A model generated the notes under the pieces. The model saw only the letters and a list, made by a program, of their open reading frames with translations, was not told the DNA's origin and did no database searches. A stretch of 64,000 nt of DNA. It comes from Galdieria partita (lineage: Eukaryota > Rhodophyta > Bangiophyceae > Galdieriales > Galdieriaceae). How positions within the stretch are numbered: position 1 is the stretch's first letter; the number at the start of each line of letters is the position of its first letter. A program made the position numbers and the translations under genes. Shown piece by piece: positions 21,943 through 33,578 of the stretch. The stretch covers positions 62,001-126,000 of the forward strand of contig BQMJ01000064.1 in NCBI GenBank assembly GCA_025991245.1, given 5' to 3'.

Positions 21943-23798
21943 TAAGTGGAATAGAAATGAATCTTGCCCTGTCTATTCCATATAGCTAATAAAGATGGAT
22001 TGGGATGAATAGTCATTCCTGTTATTTCTTTCATTTCGATATTCGTCTCAATAGTTGATTCCTTCCAAAAGCGATAATTATCCTTCCACTTCTCTTCTTC
22101 AGGTTTCCATGGAATGCTATATAAATAACCGTTTTCAGTAATCACATGAATGAAATGGAAACTATTCACTGCTGCAACAACACAACTATCCCATTCCTAT
22201 ATACAACTCATCAATCATCGATGAAGCCATTGACTCTTATAGTTACCGGTGAAATAGTACAAACTTTCTCCTCCTCTCTATTCCAAATAGCTATTCGATT
22301 ACTTGCACAAGGAACAATCAACCCGTAAGAGTCTCCTTGACAAGGCACCTAGCCTTGTTATGAGTCTATCACTTTTTACAATTCTATACTTACCAACATT
22401 TGAATACTCCAAGAAGGATTCCAACCACCACGACTTGCATCGATAACTTTTTCATCCCATTGCCATAATCGAATAGTTCCATCACTACTTGCACTCATCA
22501 TCAACTATTATGATTTACAAAGTCATCGAAATAGTACAAAATGAATATGACTTACACAGTTCTTTTGGTTGTTATGAACATTATTATTCTGCTTATGATC
22601 CCAAAATAAAATATGATTGACAAAAGATGTATGACCCATATACTCTTTCAATATTCGACCGCTCTTCAAACCCAATAGACGAATCACACCATCTGAACAG
22701 CCAACCCATAATTGACTATCTTTGAAACATAAACAACAAGGTTGACAAGGCAACGTAAAACGACGAATAATCTAAGTTCCAATACATTCATTCTCTGTAC
22801 AAAACACTATAATGACTATAATTACTTACCGTTCCTTGTTGAAAATTCCATACAACTACTTGTCCATCTATACTACCTGAAATCAAAAGTTGACTATTCT
22901 CTGAAAATTCTAAACAAGAAATACTCGTTTCATGCATCATAAATTCTTCATTCACTTGATAACTCAAGTCCAAACGCAACTTTCCAGAAAGAAAATCCCA
23001 AACTTCAATAAAGCCATCCAAACTTCCGGTCACAAAAGACTGACCATCCTTGGAAAACATAGCGCATGGAATATTCGTTCCCGATTCCATTTGTATCCTT
23101 TGAATACAATCGAAACGCCCAATTTCCTTTTCATCCTTTTTCTTCATACCATAACTTGTCGTCTGTGGTTGACCTCGAAACAAGTCAAACTCTATTCCAG
23201 GTGATATCAAACCTTGAGTATATTGATATTTCATTGCTTGACCAATCAATGCAAGTAGTTGCCCTGAAGGTATATTGGGCACTTGTTCTTCCAACAAGCA
23301 ACGACTGAGTTGTTGGCGTCGTTCCAAAGTATGGAATGGCAAAGAATCCTTGTCTATTGCACCACTTTCTAAAGAATCTATGGTTCTTTCCAGTCTTATA
23401 TATCTATCTGGGTCATTTCTCTGCATTACGTTTTTCAAAGGAAAGGACTTTTCTATCATCAACTTGGCAGAACGATAATCTCCATCTAGAGCCAATTCCA
23501 AAGTAATGTGTTCAAATAAATCCATCAGAAAAGATGGAGAAAGCTCAAGTCCTGATAAATGAGATAGCAAGTCTTTCCAATTTCCATTTGTCAAAGCAGA
23601 CACCAGTTGAGTCGTAGGAACTTTTGGCGCATTATAAGTGACACCTGTTTCGTTCTATTACACTCAAAAAACTGTTTCTATGATTGATAATAAACATATT
23701 CTTACTTCAAGTGCTTGAAAAGATTCCACCAATCCATTTTCTTTCAAAAACTGAAGGATCAGTTTGATTACATCAGAAGCCGCTATTTGTATCGACAT
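21939..23798 (-). CDS. SMU1: SMU1 spliceosomal WD40 protein
   Basis: Exon 1 encodes MSIQIAASDVIKLILQFLKE, matching [20 protein letters not shown] of human SMU1 (LisH). Next are NGNWKDLLSHLSGLELSP (CTLH), DPDRYIRLERTIDSLE, and IPSGQLLALIGQAMKYQYTQ with GLISPGIEFDLFRGQ, all close to human SMU1. The WD repeats follow: FVTGSLDGFIEVWDFLSGKL, GSIDGQVVVWNFQQGT and GCSDGVIRLLGLKSGRILKE. The last exon ends with IHPNPSLLAIWNRQGKIHFY. SMU1 with RED/IK activates the spliceosomal B complex. Several short introns interrupt the propeller. The TAG at 21939-21941 overlaps the MFS stop codon on the other strand; the start is 31 bp from the divergent carrier gene. Confidence 0.95.
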
Positions 23799-23829
23799 AC
23801 CCCCAAAAGCACAAAATTTGCATTTTTTC

Positions 23830-24865
23830 ATGAATCACCGAAAGTCTTCCAAGTTGCCTGCTTATGTGTATGCCATAGCAGGTGCAAGTGGCGGTATAAG
23901 CAATGGTTGGTATATTGGAAAGTATTTATTATTTTACACTCAACACTTTAGTTTTATTGTTACATCCGATGGATACATTAAAAACACGTTTTCAAGCTCG
24001 TAGTTTCTCATTACCTGGTTCTTATTATACAAGTCTTGTTGAAGCTTTCTATTCCATCGTAAGAGAAGAAGGAATATGGGCTTTATACAAAGGAATGGGA
24101 CCAGCACTCGTTGGTTCTATGATTTCTTGGTCACTATACTTTCAAAGTTATCACCTATTCAAATCAAGACTATCCAGCTGGGGTGAAACAAGTCTTACGC
24201 ACTTCACATCGAGTACTTGTGCAGGAATAGTGACTTGTTTGGTTACGAATCCTTTCTGGTTTGTACAACTTGTTTTCATTGGATTGTTGTGTTTATCTAA
24301 AATGGAAACTATGAGGCTGGTGAAGACCCGATTGCAGTTACAGGTGAAACATAAAAAGAGTATTTCTTCGGATATTATTCCAAGTTCTTCTTATCGTGGT
24401 ATGATTCATGGCTTATTGTCCATTGTTAGACAAGAAGGATGGATTGGCTTATATCGGGGTATTGGTCCATCGTTGTTATTGGTTTCTCACGGGGTTATTC
24501 AATTGACTAGTTATGAATATTGTAAAACTTGGTTTTTATATAGGAATGGTGATTGGAGGAGACAAAGAGATCGTACTTTAGATGTAACAGAAAGTCTCAT
24601 AGCTTCTACCTTTTCTAAAGTATTGGCATCTACGACTACTTATCCTTTACAAGTCATTCGCACTAGAATGCAAGAAACAAGTCCAAACTTGTATAATCAT
24701 TTTTTACAAAGTTTTCGTTGTATTATTCAAATGGAAGGCTTGAAAGCATTGTATAGAGGATGGTTTGCTAATCTCTTACGAGTAACACCTTCAGCTGCTC
24801 TAACTTTTTTAACTTATGAACAAGTCATTCGATTGTATTGTCTTGTTTTTCATATCAATGAATGA
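23830..24865 (+). CDS. Mitochondrial carrier, SLC25A32/FAD-folate type
   Basis: Three exons encode a three-repeat SLC25 carrier of about 300 residues. After a first exon ending YAIAGASG, an intron (GTATAAG...CTTTAG) leads to VLLLHPMDTLKTRFQ, the first P-x-D/E-x-x-K/R signature. Repeat 2 has NPFW joined to LVKTRLQLQ across a 57-nt GTTTGT intron. Repeat 3 has TYPLQVIRTRMQ. The PFW and PLQ variants in repeats 2 and 3 are typical of SLC25A32 and related FAD/folate/pyrimidine carriers, as are LLRVTPSAALTFLTYE at the end and IGPSLLLVSHGVIQLTSYE. Transport of FAD or folate is inferred from subfamily, not shown. The upstream frame to 23764 would overlap SMU1, so 23830 is preferred. Confidence 0.88.
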
Positions 24866-24930
24866 TAATAGCATTAGAGCAAATCTATTCCAATTGGAAA
24901 AGCCTTTGGGTTCATTGGAACAAGTAGACT

Positions 24931-26346
24931 ATGATCCAGAGAACGAGGAAACCCAGAACAATACTATTGTGGTGGCGTTTAGATAATAAAAAGAAAAGAT
25001 TGGCAACTCTTATCGTGATTGGTTGGTTATGTTGGATACTATACAAAGGAGTGCAACAGGCTAGAAATAATCGTAGGCAAGCTTACTTTCATCGAATATT
25101 GGATTCTGTGGTTATTGGAACTCTACCTAAAGGTCCCATTCGGTTTCTTTATTATGATAATATACTCACTCAATGTGATTGTCCTTATTTGCCACAAGGA
25201 GTCATCGATCCTACCAACTATGCTGCTCTATTATCTTCAAAGGACAACAACCATTCTCTTAGTAATCGACCTTGGGAAGCTATCTATGCTATGCCAGGAA
25301 TATCTCATGCGAGGACCAATTTAGCTTGTTTATTACAAGAAGCTACTTTATTAGGAGCTATTGCTGTACTTCCTGCCGTATGTTTATCTCCTATTCATAA
25401 CCACAATCGATTGATAAGAACGCATTGGTCAAGTTATCTTTATATGGAAAAGCTGGAACAAGGCTTTCCTATAGTATGGAATGTATCCTTATTAGAAGCC
25501 AAGTTGCAAAATGCCTTTCAAGAATATGCTGATGGGTTATTATTTCCTTTAAGACGGAATTGTATGTTATCATCTTTCAACCCAACTATGACCCAAAGTT
25601 ATCCAAGAAAGGAACAACGAGTCGAAGAATTTCTTTCATCTAAGCTACCCAAATATCCTTTGATGGCAATCTTTTCAGAAAAAACACCCACTTTTGTATT
25701 ACAACAAAGCAAAGCAAATATACTGATTCGACAGTTTCATACCAATCAAGAATATATGGTCTGTTCTCCTTCTTGGAATCATCCCAAAATACAAAATGTT
25801 TGGTCTTATTTCTGGAGTAGTGCAGAAACCGATCCTCTTCCAGCTGTCCAATATATTCGTTCGTTATATGATACTTCTGATTCTTTTTTCTGTTTACATC
25901 TTCGTCGAGGTGACAAGTTAAAGGAGTCTCGATATCCTTGTTTGGATGTTCTAACGAGAGGTCCTCATATCTATTCTGTATTACAGAATGCTTCCGTTCC
26001 TTGTGGAATGAAAATATATGTTTTATCCAATGAAAATGAAACCCAATTAGACCAACTCTTATTCAATTGGAATAGAACGGATAGATATTCATGTGACTAT
26101 CATTGGATATATCGACATCATATTCCCTATTTACAACAATCCAAATATATTCAAGACAATTATTTATTATATGAAACAGAGAAAAGGATATGTTCCTATG
26201 CCATTGGTTATGTGGAAACTCATCGAACCCATTCCAGCTATCAATATCTTCAACCTTGGAACCTTCGTCTCACTCCTTATGAAGAAGAATGTGGGAAGAA
26301 CAACTCACCTCACTGTCAATTGAATTGTACGGAATATGAAAGATAG
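24931..26346 (+). CDS. Type II membrane protein with O-fucosyltransferase-like (GT65/GT68) fold
   Basis: Intronless, 471 residues. A basic cytosolic tail (RTRKPRTILLWWRLDNKKKR) precedes one membrane anchor near residues 25-40 (LATLIVIGWLCWILYKG), the layout of a Golgi or ER glycosyltransferase. ARTNLACLLQEATLLGAIAV then LPAVCLSP resembles the N-terminal substrate-binding motif of POFUT-type enzymes. FFCLHLRRGDKLKESRYPCL resembles their GDP-fucose-binding arginine motif (H-L-R-R-G-D). Five Asn-x-Ser/Thr sequons fit a lumenal domain. The exact donor and acceptor are unknown; nodulation-type fucosyltransferases are an alternative. It converges on the lipid-kinase gene with no base between the two stop codons. 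Confidence 0.65.
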   Translation: MIQRTRKPRTILLWWRLDNKKKRLATLIVIGWLCWILYKGVQQARNNRRQAYFHRILDSVVIGTLPKGPIRFLYYDNILTQCDCPYLPQGVIDPTNYAALLSSKDNNHSLSNRPWEAIYAMPGISHARTNLACLLQEATLLGAIAVLPAVCLSPIHNHNRLIRTHWSSYLYMEKLEQGFPIVWNVSLLEAKLQNAFQEYADGLLFPLRRNCMLSSFNPTMTQSYPRKEQRVEEFLSSKLPKYPLMAIFSEKTPTFVLQQSKANILIRQFHTNQEYMVCSPSWNHPKIQNVWSYFWSSAETDPLPAVQYIRSLYDTSDSFFCLHLRRGDKLKESRYPCLDVLTRGPHIYSVLQNASVPCGMKIYVLSNENETQLDQLLFNWNRTDRYSCDYHWIYRHHIPYLQQSKYIQDNYLLYETEKRICSYAIGYVETHRTHSSYQYLQPWNLRLTPYEEECGKNNSPHCQLNCTEYER

Positions 26347-27267
26347 TTACTCATTCGAACAAATATAATCAAATGGAAGATAAAGTAACATTCTATGAAC
26401 AACGATGGATGTAATAAGAGGTATCAACTAGTAACCCATAGTCAGTCATGGGATAACAAAGAAAGTTTTTATCTTACCAGATTGTCATCCAATCCAATAG
26501 GAAAGAAGGAGGAAGGAAAGAATGGAAGTATATATTGTGGAGTGGGAGTACAACTTTCAACTAGAGCAGTCACTAAACTGGACAAGATGGAAATCAACCA
26601 AAAGCCCAATCCTCTCATTCCTTGCAAATATAAATAACTTAAAGTACTCAACATACATATCAACCAACAAGCCAATAAACCCGATACATTCTTTCCACTT
26701 TTCAGTACCCAATGAGGTCTATGATTAGGAGTCATATGGAGAAGCCAATTTCTCAATTTCTAAATTCACCTCTTTGGACAACAAAATAACAAACCAAAAA
26801 TGGCAGCAACTGGATCACCTATTGCCAAGTGTAGAATAGCAATTTCAAATACAATCGGTGACTCAAAATAAGAAGCAAATAAGATGCCTGCAAGATAATA
26901 GCCCATTCCACTCAACCTTTTCGTTTCGTTCTTTCTCATGATGGGATAAAATAGACGACTTGCCAACTGATTGATATACACACTATGCAACCGAAGACTT
27001 TCCAAAAATATCAATGATAATAACAAAATCTATCACATACAATATACAACCTCAATCCAACTTATGGATATGATAACTTACCCAAACCACCTTTTGAAAC
27101 AAGGCTTTGTTTCTACCATGGTCAAAAAGAACCCAGGCTAATATTCCATTACTAGCGTGAAATATTCTTCTAGTCCAATGAATTCCTTCTTCATATCCTC
27201 CAATAGTTGTTTTTCGGTTCAGTCTTTTTGGAAAATTTTGTCGTCCTCGAACGCTTTGAAAAGCCAT
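26347..27267 (-). CDS. CTP-dependent lipid/polyprenol kinase (DGK1/dolichol kinase/VTE5 family)
   Basis: Four exons. The signature starts TRRIFHASNGILAWVLFDHG (family: R-K-x-x-H). It continues with LSGMGYYLAGILFASYF, FEIAILHLAIGDPVAAIFG (the conserved GDP/A loop) and RPHWVLKSGKNVSGLLACW (GKS-x-G), and ends with PIGLDDNL joined across an intron to LIPLITSIVVHRML, matching the D-D-N-x-x-x-P end of the family. Members use CTP to phosphorylate diacylglycerol, dolichol, phytol or farnesol in ER or plastid membranes. The substrate cannot be assigned. The open frame starts at a TTG (27309) that would overlap the adenylate kinase; the ATG at 27267 leaves an 18-bp gap between divergent starts. Confidence 0.82.
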
Positions 27268-27285
27268 TTGGGAAAGAAGAGAGAA

Positions 27286-28319
<1,034 letters not shown>

Positions 28320-28349
28320 AATATGAAACTTTTGTGAAAGTCGTTGTAT

Positions 28350-28936
28350 TCAAAATGCCATTCTTCTAATATTCTTATTATGAGGGTGCTTTGTATTTCT
28401 CTTCTTTTGAATAGCCCAACTTTGTCTTCTTCGGTGGCAAGTTTTGCTCTTCTTATGCCTCAACTCGTTGTTGGCTCGAATATAATCGACTTCCATCATA
28501 CCTTGTGAGGAAACTCTCTCTGTTCCTTTCGTTGTGTCTTCATAAAAAAGATTATTTTGTTGAAACTTTTGATTCCTTTCTTCTTCCTCTTCTCTTATGA
28601 GAGTATGGGGGTCTCTTTGTATATAATGACCATTGACTAGCTGATGAACTGCAAACTTCTTTGGTCTACTGGGCGTAGGTACATAAGTCGTTATGGGTTC
28701 AAATCCACGATGTTCTATCTTCCTCTTCTTCTTATCTAGTTACACTTTGAACAATGGGACCAAGTTGTATCCATACTATATATACCTGTCGTTGCTGAAA
28801 AGGATTGGGAAAAACCAGCAATCTTATGAAGAGAAAGGCAAACAGCTTCAAGTCTTTCCCATTCTAGGCGTTTTAGAGTTTCTCTGGCAACTGCACGATT
28901 AGCTTGTTTGATTTTACTGCGTTTACTTTTGGCCAT
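28350..28936 (-). CDS. Small Lys/Arg-rich, probably nucleolar protein (LLPH/YBL028C-like N-terminus)
   Basis: Two exons joined across a 50-nt intron (GTATATATAG...AACTAG), about 175 residues. The N-terminus MAKSKRSKIKQANRAVARET resembles the MAKS-x-R-S-K start of the LLPH/Ybl028c family of ribosome-biogenesis proteins. The second exon has HRGFEPITTYVPTPSRPKKF and a very basic end (KKSKTCHRRRQSWAIQKKRN then HPHNKN). The similarity is short, so the assignment is tentative. The start at 28936 is preferred over a non-ATG extension to 28966. It is 73 bp from the divergent OMA1 start and 30 bp from the adenylate kinase stop. Confidence 0.7.
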
Positions 28937-29009
28937 ACTTTGGACTTGTAAGGAAAAGAAGAACAATGAAAAGAATATTTTCCAAATGGACGAATGATCA
29001 CTTCAAGTG

Positions 29010-30446
29010 ATGAACCGATTGCTTGAAAGTTGTTGGAAAGACATCGTTTCTATTCGACAGTCGGTAGTTGGCAAGGCTTCAAAGACCAAACCTTCTTCTC
29101 ATTCAAATACTTTCCATGGGTTATGGTCTCGTTGGCATACTGACTATCTTCAGTTGTCGAAAAACTCTTCTTCATCGCTACTGTTGGGTAGCCAACGTTA
29201 CTCTAATAGTATTTATGTGTCATCATCAACTGTGAACTGCAATCATCATATTCACTCATTGTACAACGTGGATAAGGGATTGAGAAAAGTAGCCAATATT
29301 CCACATCGACAGTATTTCCTGAAACCACGTCAAGATGAGTATATTCACTTTGGAGGCAGAAGAGAGACCTTTTGGGATAGATGGTGGAGTCCAAGAGGTT
29401 TAGCGGTATTCGTAAGTTTCGAATATGTGCTGAATGCTTTCTTCTAATATATAACTGTTGTGAGGGTATTATCTTTGGTGGCTGTGGTGTTTATTACTAT
29501 ATTCATCTTGATTATGCTCCTTATACTGGAAGAAGAAGAATGATAGACTTAACTCGCAATCAAGAAGTCAGTCTTGGAACACAACAGTTTCGTAAAGTAT
29601 TGTCTATGGAAGCCAATCACGTTGTTCCTTCTTCGCATCCACTTTCTTTGAGAATACTACGTATTGGTCAGAGACTTGCAAAGGTGGCCGATCAAAAAGA
29701 CTTTCATTGGGAATTTGTTGTCATTGATAAACCAGTTGCCAACGCTTTTTGTCTTCCTGGTGGAAAGGTGGTTGTTTATACGGGATTATTACCTATCACT
29801 CCTACTGATGATGCGTTGGCTTCGGTATTGGCTCATGAAATAGGACATGCTGTAGCACGCCATGGTGCAGAGAAACTAGCGTTTATGAAAGTTTTATTTA
29901 TTCTGCAATTTATTATCAATATCGTAAGTAACTAGCGTCTTTTCTAGAGTTTGATGACATCAACGACCATCATTCAGTTTGTGAATACTCATGCTCTCAA
30001 TTCTTTCATGATCAACATTCTTGCCAATTTACCATTTTCTAGAAAGTTGGAAACGGAAGCTGATTATATCGGTTTGCAGTAAGTGCATCTTTATCTGTGA
30101 TACATTCCATTTGAATATTTCTTTTCTTTGCACAAGTTTGATGGCCAAAGCATGTTATGGTAAGTGGTGTTGTTCCACCTTTGATATGTGTTGTATTTAC
30201 ATATGGTTTGTTTTATTAGACCCCAGAGAGGCACCACACGTATTTGAAAGACTAGCAAAACGAAATGTTCACAGTCCTCCAGAATATCTTTCTACGCATC
30301 CTGCAGATAAACATCGCGTTGAAAGATTACAGTCTTGGCTTCCACAAGTATTACCCGAGTATGAAGAAAAATGTCCCTTAAAGCCTAAAAAACGAAAAAG
30401 ATTGGATGATTTTTCATCGTGGTTTGGACGTGAAGGCTTTGCATAG
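29010..30446 (+). CDS. OMA1: OMA1-like mitochondrial inner-membrane metallopeptidase (M48)
   Basis: A presequence-like N-terminus (MNRLLESCWKDIVSIRQSVV) and a membrane segment at IIFGGCGVYYYIHLDYAPYT lead to the M48 core: WEFVVIDKPVANAFCLPGGK, VVVYTGLLP, then the zinc motif LAHEIGHAVARHGAEK (HExxH). The third ligand lies in PFSRKLETEADYIGL. The C-terminus has CYDPREAPHVFERLAKRN and PPEYLSTHPADKHRVERLQ, all OMA1 features. OMA1 cleaves OPA1-type dynamins on membrane stress. The joins are phase-consistent. The most remarkable is a 24-nt GTAAGT...TTTTCTAG intron at 29924-29947; a 57-nt alternative starting at a weak GTTTTA donor would drop 11 residues that the human alignment needs. Confidence 0.9.
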
Positions 30447-30885
30447 TCAAGTCGGAAATAATGGCCCATACACGACATTCTCTAGAGAATCCACAAATGC
30501 ATCGACCATTGGACAGCCGTTGATTGTTTTTCGAAGAAAAAATGTCCCAATTGCCCGCCTAAATAAAGAACAACATTTTCCATTTTGGGAGGGGTTGGTT
30601 AGGATTAGGCTTTTCACTTTGTGTCTTCATAGAAAATATTCGTCGTTTCCAAGTTTTGTATAGGGGTTATTATTTATTGCTTATTTTTCAAGTTGCCACA
30701 ACAAATTGGTTGACTTGTTGTTTTCATATCAGCCAGAACCCCTTGAAGTATCGTGTCGTGAGTTGTTGAAAAGTACAATAGAAAGTTCAAGGATATACAT
30801 ATATACACAAATATCGGTTTTCGTTTTGTAACACAGGGTTGCTGTTCTCGGAGCATGTCCGAAGCTTTGGATTGGAGTGATACTG
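30447..30885. other. Intergenic region between OMA1 and an orphan gene
   Basis: About 440 bp. Open frames on both strands here (for example 30406-30663 plus, 30674-30856 minus) lack an ATG start, splice logic or recognisable protein and look accidental. AT content is similar to other spacers. It should hold the OMA1 3' UTR and the promoter of the downstream orphan. No tRNA or repeat was seen. Confidence 0.45.
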
Positions 30886-32322
30886 ATGAGTTTTAACGAC
30901 GATATAAAAGGAAACGAGAGTGCATATATAACGGATAGCTACGGGGCAGAAGAAAGAGCGTTGGGTAGCAGCATAGCCTCAAAGGCCTTGAAAAGTTTCG
31001 AGTACCAACAAAGGGTATCAACGGCGGCCTTTGTAAGTCATTACGACAAAACCAGCAGTGAAAAATGTTTCGACACCACTTCAACCTCCTCTTGTGGTCG
31101 AGGGTCAACGAAAGATTGGCAGTTTATCAAGCAACGTCCTTGGTCAGAGTCTGCTTCTAGTGCTATGTATGGAAGGGGGAATAATAGAGAAGGGTCTTCC
31201 AAAAACTCGGCGTGGAGTTTTACACGTTATAGTGTTGTGTATAGGCCTTCGTTTCGTTTGTGGAAGAAATGCAGTGCTACTTGTGCAAGAACAATAACAT
31301 CTGTGTCAGACTTGTATGAGATGGCTGAGCAACATTATTTTCACAAGGATGACCGTTCCATGTACACAGGACAGCAAAGAACACAAAGGATAGCAGAGAA
31401 TTATGCATCAGGTCGTATGACGATAAGAGATAGTCGTTATTCAGCCAAGCATTCAGAAAGTCAGTCAACTGTGCCTATGTCTTCTTCACTGACCGAAAAT
31501 ACTATTTTACATAATGACACAAGTAACTTTCGTTTGCAAAGACACACTACAGGAGCGGACTCTCATGAAAGTGAACAACCCATATTAGAAAAATCAGCTG
31601 CCATATCTAGAGCAACGACCGCTGCATTTGAAGCTATTCTTCCATATATAACTTTTGAGGAAGCGCAATCCCTTCGTGCAGTTATAGCGAGTCAATCGCC
31701 TTCAGTTGCTTTGAATGCAGTCATGCAAGTTGCTCAAAGTTGTAAAAAAGCATCCAACACAAATCATAGTAATACTTCGAATGGGAAAGATTCGGTGCAG
31801 AAACTAGAAGGAACTTGGGAGGGAAGTCATCCTGTTTTGGGCTATTCTACTAAGAATCCCAAGTTATTGAGGAGAGAACAAGATGCCTGGTTGACAGATT
31901 TTTCCATATCAACAAATGCCTCGGAGGTTCCTCCTGTAGGTTCTCCTTCAGTCTCGTCATCAATAGGTTCTTCAGCTAGTGGTCCGTTGGATCCTTTGGC
32001 TCCGACCAGTGCATGGGTTTCTCCTTTTTTAACGAGTCATAGTGTTGAACAATGTGGTGAGCCTTGGGATATTGAACACTGTGCCTCTGAAATGGAAGAA
32101 TTGGATTTATTGGGTAAGACTTTGCATGAGGAAGCTAATTCTTCAGGGGATCATCGTTTCAATCGTCGTTCACGTTTCTTTCCAGTTTCTGAGAACATTA
32201 CAGATATGGATTCATCGAATAGACGATGTACAAGTCGTTTTCATGATAGTGACGTTTTCTGTAGAGCACAACATGAAGATATGATAAGGAATGCCCAACT
32301 GAAGGACCATTTCTTAGAATAA
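30886..32322 (+). CDS. Orphan Ser-rich, largely disordered protein
   Basis: An intronless frame of 478 residues from ATG 30886 (MSFNDDIKGNESAYITDSYG). Ser, Thr, Asn and charged residues dominate and there is no membrane segment. One helical stretch stands out: AATAAFEAILPYITFEEAQSL-like sequence near residues 245-290, with a second Ala-rich helix after it. Near residue 360 is a Ser/Gly/Pro tract (SVSSSIGSSASGPLDPLAPT). I recognise no family. A long uninterrupted frame with normal codon use supports reality. Such composition suits a regulatory or adaptor protein, but that is a guess. Confidence 0.65.
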   Translation: MSFNDDIKGNESAYITDSYGAEERALGSSIASKALKSFEYQQRVSTAAFVSHYDKTSSEKCFDTTSTSSCGRGSTKDWQFIKQRPWSESASSAMYGRGNNREGSSKNSAWSFTRYSVVYRPSFRLWKKCSATCARTITSVSDLYEMAEQHYFHKDDRSMYTGQQRTQRIAENYASGRMTIRDSRYSAKHSESQSTVPMSSSLTENTILHNDTSNFRLQRHTTGADSHESEQPILEKSAAISRATTAAFEAILPYITFEEAQSLRAVIASQSPSVALNAVMQVAQSCKKASNTNHSNTSNGKDSVQKLEGTWEGSHPVLGYSTKNPKLLRREQDAWLTDFSISTNASEVPPVGSPSVSSSIGSSASGPLDPLAPTSAWVSPFLTSHSVEQCGEPWDIEHCASEMEELDLLGKTLHEEANSSGDHRFNRRSRFFPVSENITDMDSSNRRCTSRFHDSDVFCRAQHEDMIRNAQLKDHFLE

Positions 32323-32586
32323 GATGCTTTTCTTATTTTTTTACATATATTGTGCATATACTTGTATGGCGTAGATAAGTATATTTTTATATATCTGGGA
32401 AGGAACAACTTTCAGGGTGATGGGAAATGTATGATTGTCCAACAAAATGTGTTTGGAAAATGATATTTTGGATAGCGTAGGTTTGTGTAGAGCAATTCTT
32501 TTGATATTACTTGAGCATTTTATATATCTTTTAGTTGTTTTATAATAAGGTCTCCTTTCTATGAGAGACTTTTAAAGTTATTCATT

Positions 32587-33525
32587 CTATCTAGAGTTGT
32601 GTTTTCTGTTACTTGAAGAGCGTCGTTGACTAGAATAAGATCGTGTCATTGGGTCTTCATTGTTTCTTTTATATTCTTCACGATGGACATCTTTCGTAGT
32701 TTGTTCAACTCTCATCAAAGTTTCTCTTCTAGTCCAATCCATATATTGTCCAGCAAGTTTTTCCATTTGATATATTCTCTTTGCAGTATTTTCAACCAAC
32801 TGAATTCCTTCCATATTCACTTCAAATACTTGCCACCACTGTATTCTTTCTTCAGGTAAAGGTATCTCACAATCTCTTGCAGCTAAATAAATACAACCAC
32901 AAGCTATATACTCGGGGGGTACTCGACAACACAAATCGGTACGTAACATATCATTGGCATAATTCCAAGAACGTTGTAAAAATGACTTCCATAAGAGGTT
33001 CTGCTGTGCATCTATCCCAGAATGACTTTTCAAAGTATTTAAATATACCAAAATAAACTTGTGTGGATGTTCCACTCCTGTGTGAAAACCTAATTCTTTT
33101 AATAAGAATCTTTCTGCTTTCACAACTTCCATCTTCCATTCATATCCTTGTGCACTGTAAATATCCAACAGTTTACCTACTCCCGTTTCTCTTTTGGTAA
33201 AACAATAATACACTACACTAACTACTTCTCGTAACCTTCTCAACTGTTCTTCCACTTTACAAGCCAAAAATAAAGAAGCAGCAGCCATCCAAACGTGATT
33301 GTACTTGGCAAGTGAACAACGATGATAAAAGCGATGAAAGAATACTTGACCGGTAGCCATCACCACTTGAGAAAGTCTCAATAAGATACCACATTCTTGA
33401 ATCATTTCACAACCATATGCTCTTTGAATAAACTCTTGAGTTTCTGTTATATTATCTTGTCTTGAAGGTGTTGCTGTGGCTTGTTCATCGGATAAATAAT
33501 AAGGATTCCTTACTACTCGAACCAT
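32587..33525 (-). CDS. Cyclin L-like transcription/splicing cyclin
   Basis: Intronless, 312 residues. The first cyclin box runs from FIQRAYGCEMIQECGILLRL through WMAAASLFLACKVEEQLRRL to YEWKMEVVKAERFLLKELGF. The second contains HPHKFILVYLNTL, NYANDMLRTDLCCRVPPEYI and ACGCIYLAARDCEIPLP, matching cyclin L (HPHKIIVMYLQVL, NYMNDSLRTNVFVRF, CIYLAARALQIPLP). The tail is short and rich in Arg/Ser (TRSYSSQRRSSSNRK), a reduced version of the RS domain of animal cyclin L, which pairs with CDK11/CDK12-type kinases and affects splicing. Cyclin K/T are less likely. Start codon 33525 lies about 50 bp from the divergent fumarylacetoacetase start. Confidence 0.88.
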   Translation of the reverse strand: MVRVVRNPYYLSDEQATATPSRQDNITETQEFIQRAYGCEMIQECGILLRLSQVVMATGQVFFHRFYHRCSLAKYNHVWMAAASLFLACKVEEQLRRLREVVSVVYYCFTKRETGVGKLLDIYSAQGYEWKMEVVKAERFLLKELGFHTGVEHPHKFILVYLNTLKSHSGIDAQQNLLWKSFLQRSWNYANDMLRTDLCCRVPPEYIACGCIYLAARDCEIPLPEERIQWWQVFEVNMEGIQLVENTAKRIYQMEKLAGQYMDWTRRETLMRVEQTTKDVHREEYKRNNEDPMTRSYSSQRRSSSNRKHNSR

Positions 33526-33578
33526 AGTTGTCCCATTGCTTTGTCCATCTCTTCCTTTGTTGGATTGGCTGCACAGCC

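Noticed and set aside
28685-28705. GGTTCAAATCC, a T-loop-like word suggesting a tRNA gene.
   Set aside because: It is inside the coding exon of a basic protein (GFEPITT on the minus strand) and no acceptor stem or anticodon arm can be drawn around it.
30406-30663. Plus-strand frame downstream of OMA1.
   Set aside because: It overlaps the OMA1 end in another frame, and its protein has no recognisable features.
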